Shown here: positions 6,835 to 8,792 of the stretch, in pieces
How positions within the stretch are numbered: the first letter of the stretch is position 1
Layout: each line of letters opens with the position of its first letter
DNA from: Methanobacteriota archaeon
GTDB lineage: Archaea; Halobacteriota; Bog-38; Methanoflorentales; Methanoflorentaceae
Assembly (NCBI GenBank): GCA_003170935.1
Contig: PMYA01000066.1
Location: forward strand, 1 to 8,792
Direction: 5' to 3'
DNA length: 8,792 nt
Notes under the pieces: model-generated
What the model was told of the DNA's origin: nothing
The model's input: the letters and a program-made list of their open reading frames with translations, nothing else
Database searches by the model: none
Made by a program: the position numbers and the translations under genes

Positions 6835-8792
6835 ACTCTCGCGCTTTTCAATGACGTTTTGCACGATTTTATGGACGTTCACCGATTTGCCATACTCACT
6901 TCTGGTCGGGTCAATTCCATCTTCACCGTATACGAACTGAACTAATTTTTCTCCAGCTCGCACAGTTCCGTCATATTCTACTTCTAAGTCCTGTAGCGCG
7001 TTTATCAGTCTTCTTTGCAGATATCCAGACGATGATGTTCTGACGGCGGTATCAACGAGTCCTTCCCTTCCTCCAATAGCGTGAAAGAAGAATTCTGTCG
7101 GCGTCAGGCCTTTCTTGTAGCTCGATCGCACGAAACCGCGCGCATCAGCCCCAAGATCACCTTTTCGAAAGTGAGGGAGCGTCCTATCGTAATATCCTCT
7201 TTTTATACGTTCACCTCTGACCGACTGTTGTCCAACGCTGCCCGCCATCTGCGTAAGGTTCAACATCGATCCTCGTGCGCCGGAAACAGCCATTACGACA
7301 GCGGAATTATCAAGCGCAAGCTTTCCAGCAAACCCGAGGTTCTTTCCTGCAATCTCACCTGCTTTATCTCTTGCTTTTCCTAGTTCTTGCATTATCTTCA
7401 TTTCTAGGGTCTCGTTAAGGGTTCGACCAGGCATTGATTCAAGCTCACCGACTTCATACGCATTTATGAGGGCCCCGACGTGCCCTTCCGCTTTTTCTAT
7501 GACCTCTTCTATTTCTAGCTGCGCCTGTGGCGAAACATCTTCGTCGTCAATTCCGAAGCTAAAGCCGAACTTCATGATGCTTCGTATCGCAAGCTTAGTG
7601 GCGTTATCTATAAACCGAGAAGCTTCTTGAAAGCCGGTATCAGTGTATTCGCGGATTATCCCGTCAAGTATTGCGCCGCTAAAGGCTCCAATAGACTTTT
7701 CGTCAATTATGCCACAAATCAAGTCACCTTTTTCAATCTTAACGTATGCGTCTATGTCACAATCGGACTTTAGACATTCTGCGTGCATAACGCACTTTTT
7801 AGCTTTTAGCGTCAGACTCAACTGCTCAGGGACTATTTGACTAAAAACCTGCTTGCCTGTATAGTAGCTAACTCCGTCTTCTTCAACTGCAGGACTGGGA
7901 AGCGGTTTTTCGACATCACATGTCCTTAGAAGTTCATAGAATTCGGTTTTCGTAAACTTCGTGCCTTTTTGAGTGAGAAGAAACAGTCCTGAAATATGGT
8001 CATGTATCCCACCTATAATTGGGCCGCCAAACCTCGGAGATAATATGTTTTCTTCTACTAGCATGAGGATTCGAGCCTCTGCGCGCGCTTCTTCTGTTTG
8101 AGGTACGTGCAGGTTCATCTCGTCACCGTCGAAATCGGCGTTATAAGGCGGGCAGACTGCAGGATTAAGTCGAAAAGTCTTAAAAGGCATTACTTTGACC
8201 CTATGAGCCATAATGCTCATTCGATGCAATGACGGCTGTCGGTTAAAGAGGACCAGGTCTCCGTCTTTTAGTTGTCTTTCCACGATCCACCCATTTTCCA
8301 TAGTTTCAGCGAGCTCGTCCTTGCTCTTTTCAGTGATCTTTACACGTCTGCCGTCAAGTCGTTTGATATAATTTGCCCCTGGATGGTTTTCCGGGCCCCG
8401 CTTAACATATTCCTGCAATTCGACAGCATTCCTCGAAGTCACAATGATAGGTATTGTCATCTCGCTGGCTATGGTTTCAGGAACCCCAACTTCGTTTACG
8501 CTCAAGTTTGGATCAGGCGAAATCACGGTTCGTGCTGAGAAATTCACCCTTTTGCCGGAAAGGCTCCCCCTGAATCGTCCATCTTTGCCTTTAAGTCTTT
8601 GTGAGAGTGTTTTTAAAGGCCGTCCGCTGCGATGTCGCGCTGGTGGAACCCCAGATACTTCATTGTCGAGGAAAGTTGTGACATGGTACTGCAAGAGTTC
8701 CCACAAATCCTCTATAATGAGCTGCGGCGCTCCCGCCTCTCGATTCTCTTGAAATCTCTGATTTATTCTTATAATATCTACCAGTTTATGGG
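6829..8792 (-). CDS. rpoA1: DNA-directed RNA polymerase subunit A' (Rpo1N), 5' end missing
   Basis: The C-terminal 653 residues of the N-terminal half of the largest polymerase subunit are visible; about 230 residues are probably outside the window, judging from usual length near 880. The frame is open to the edge, beginning [13 protein letters not shown]. The TTG at 8706 is an internal leucine, not a start, because family sequence ([16 protein letters not shown]) runs through it. In order: switch region [40 protein letters not shown], and the catalytic [10 protein letters not shown] (visible residues 217-226, bases 8142-8113), whose three aspartates hold Mg2+. A probable zinc site [12 protein letters not shown] (bases 7794-7759) has the spacing C-x2-H-x2-C-x4-C. 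Then come the funnel segment [20 protein letters not shown] and the bridge helix about 7152-7009, including [20 protein letters not shown]. No intein interrupts NADFDGD. The stop overlaps the rpoA2 ribosome binding site. Confidence 0.98.
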   Translation of the reverse strand, partial: HKLVDIIRINQRFQENREAGAPQLIIEDLWELLQYHVTTFLDNEVSGVPPARHRSGRPLKTLSQRLKGKDGRFRGSLSGKRVNFSARTVISPDPNLSVNEVGVPETIASEMTIPIIVTSRNAVELQEYVKRGPENHPGANYIKRLDGRRVKITEKSKDELAETMENGWIVERQLKDGDLVLFNRQPSLHRMSIMAHRVKVMPFKTFRLNPAVCPPYNADFDGDEMNLHVPQTEEARAEARILMLVEENILSPRFGGPIIGGIHDHISGLFLLTQKGTKFTKTEFYELLRTCDVEKPLPSPAVEEDGVSYYTGKQVFSQIVPEQLSLTLKAKKCVMHAECLKSDCDIDAYVKIEKGDLICGIIDEKSIGAFSGAILDGIIREYTDTGFQEASRFIDNATKLAIRSIMKFGFSFGIDDEDVSPQAQLEIEEVIEKAEGHVGALINAYEVGELESMPGRTLNETLEMKIMQELGKARDKAGEIAGKNLGFAGKLALDNSAVVMAVSGARGSMLNLTQMAGSVGQQSVRGERIKRGYYDRTLPHFRKGDLGADARGFVRSSYKKGLTPTEFFFHAIGGREGLVDTAVRTSSSGYLQRRLINALQDLEVEYDGTVRAGEKLVQFVYGEDGIDPTRSEYGKSVNVHKIVQNVIEKRESR
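7759..7794 (-). other. Probable zinc-binding cluster encoded within rpoA1
   Basis: The twelve residues [12 protein letters not shown], directly before DIDAYVKI, hold three cysteines and one histidine at spacing C-x2-H-x2-C-x4-C. Many euryarchaeal A' subunits have, as I recall, four cysteines at this spacing before a conserved DAYV. A zinc role here is inferred from that pattern. Confidence 0.45.

Noticed and set aside
8113..8142. Intein at the NADFDGD site of rpoA1 or in the EF-2 P-loop
   Set aside because: Both are known intein sites in some archaea, but here the host sequences are continuous.
8704..8706. TTG as the rpoA1 start
   Set aside because: The frame continues upstream to the window edge and encodes conserved A' sequence ([18 protein letters not shown]), so this is an internal leucine.
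5699..8792. Split of the largest polymerase subunit as a gene break or frameshift
   Set aside because: The A'/A'' division between bridge helix and trigger loop is the normal archaeal state; both parts have proper ends and starts.
1..8792. Mobile element, CRISPR array, defence system or toxin-antitoxin pair
   Set aside because: Coding density is near complete with housekeeping genes in conserved order; no direct-repeat array, transposase or unassigned gene was seen.

Overview
The window is part of an archaeal information-processing operon. Every gene lies on the minus strand, so transcription runs from high to low coordinates. The genes, in order of transcription, are: RNA polymerase subunit A' (rpoA1, 5' end outside the window), RNA polymerase subunit A'' (rpoA2), ribosomal protein L30e, a NusA-like double-KH protein, ribosomal proteins S12 and S7, elongation factor 2, elongation factor 1A and ribosomal protein S10. 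A 66-base gap follows, then the 5' half of a tRNA, most likely tRNA-Ser, cut by the window edge just before its anticodon.

The organism is an archaeon, most likely a euryarchaeote. The largest polymerase subunit is split into A' and A''. L30e and a short NusA made only of KH domains sit beside S12 and S7, and EF-2 and EF-1A are of the archaeal/eukaryotic type; EF-2 has the diphthamide histidine context. The wording of S7 and EF-2 reminds me of Methanosarcina-type Methanomicrobia and related lineages (possibly anaerobic methane oxidisers), but this is from memory and only a hint. Base composition looks moderate, around the mid-40s % GC by eye.

Region by region: 8792-6829 rpoA1 (partial); 6823-5699 rpoA2; 5677-5363 rpl30e; 5376-4945 nusA; 4924-4496 rps12; 4491-3919 rps7; 3896-1707 fusA; 1689-424 tuf/EF-1A; 409-101 rps10; 34-1 tRNA. 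Spacing is tight: rpl30e and nusA overlap by 14 bases, and the other gaps between proteins are 4 to 22 bases. The cluster is therefore probably one transcription unit, with translational coupling at several junctions. No start of this unit lies in the window.

The genes serve the gene-expression core: A' and A'' form the polymerase active centre, NusA presumably acts on elongating polymerase or structured RNA, S12/S7/S10/L30e are ribosomal, and EF-1A and EF-2 deliver aminoacyl-tRNA and drive translocation. I see no mobile element, CRISPR array, intein, frameshift or unknown gene. The points most worth a second look are local: an altered, otherwise highly conserved loop in S12, a Cys-to-His change in a probable zinc site of A', Shine-Dalgarno motifs fused to the preceding stop codons, and a hairpin covering the rps10 stop codon. 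I do not see evidence for a new biological system here.
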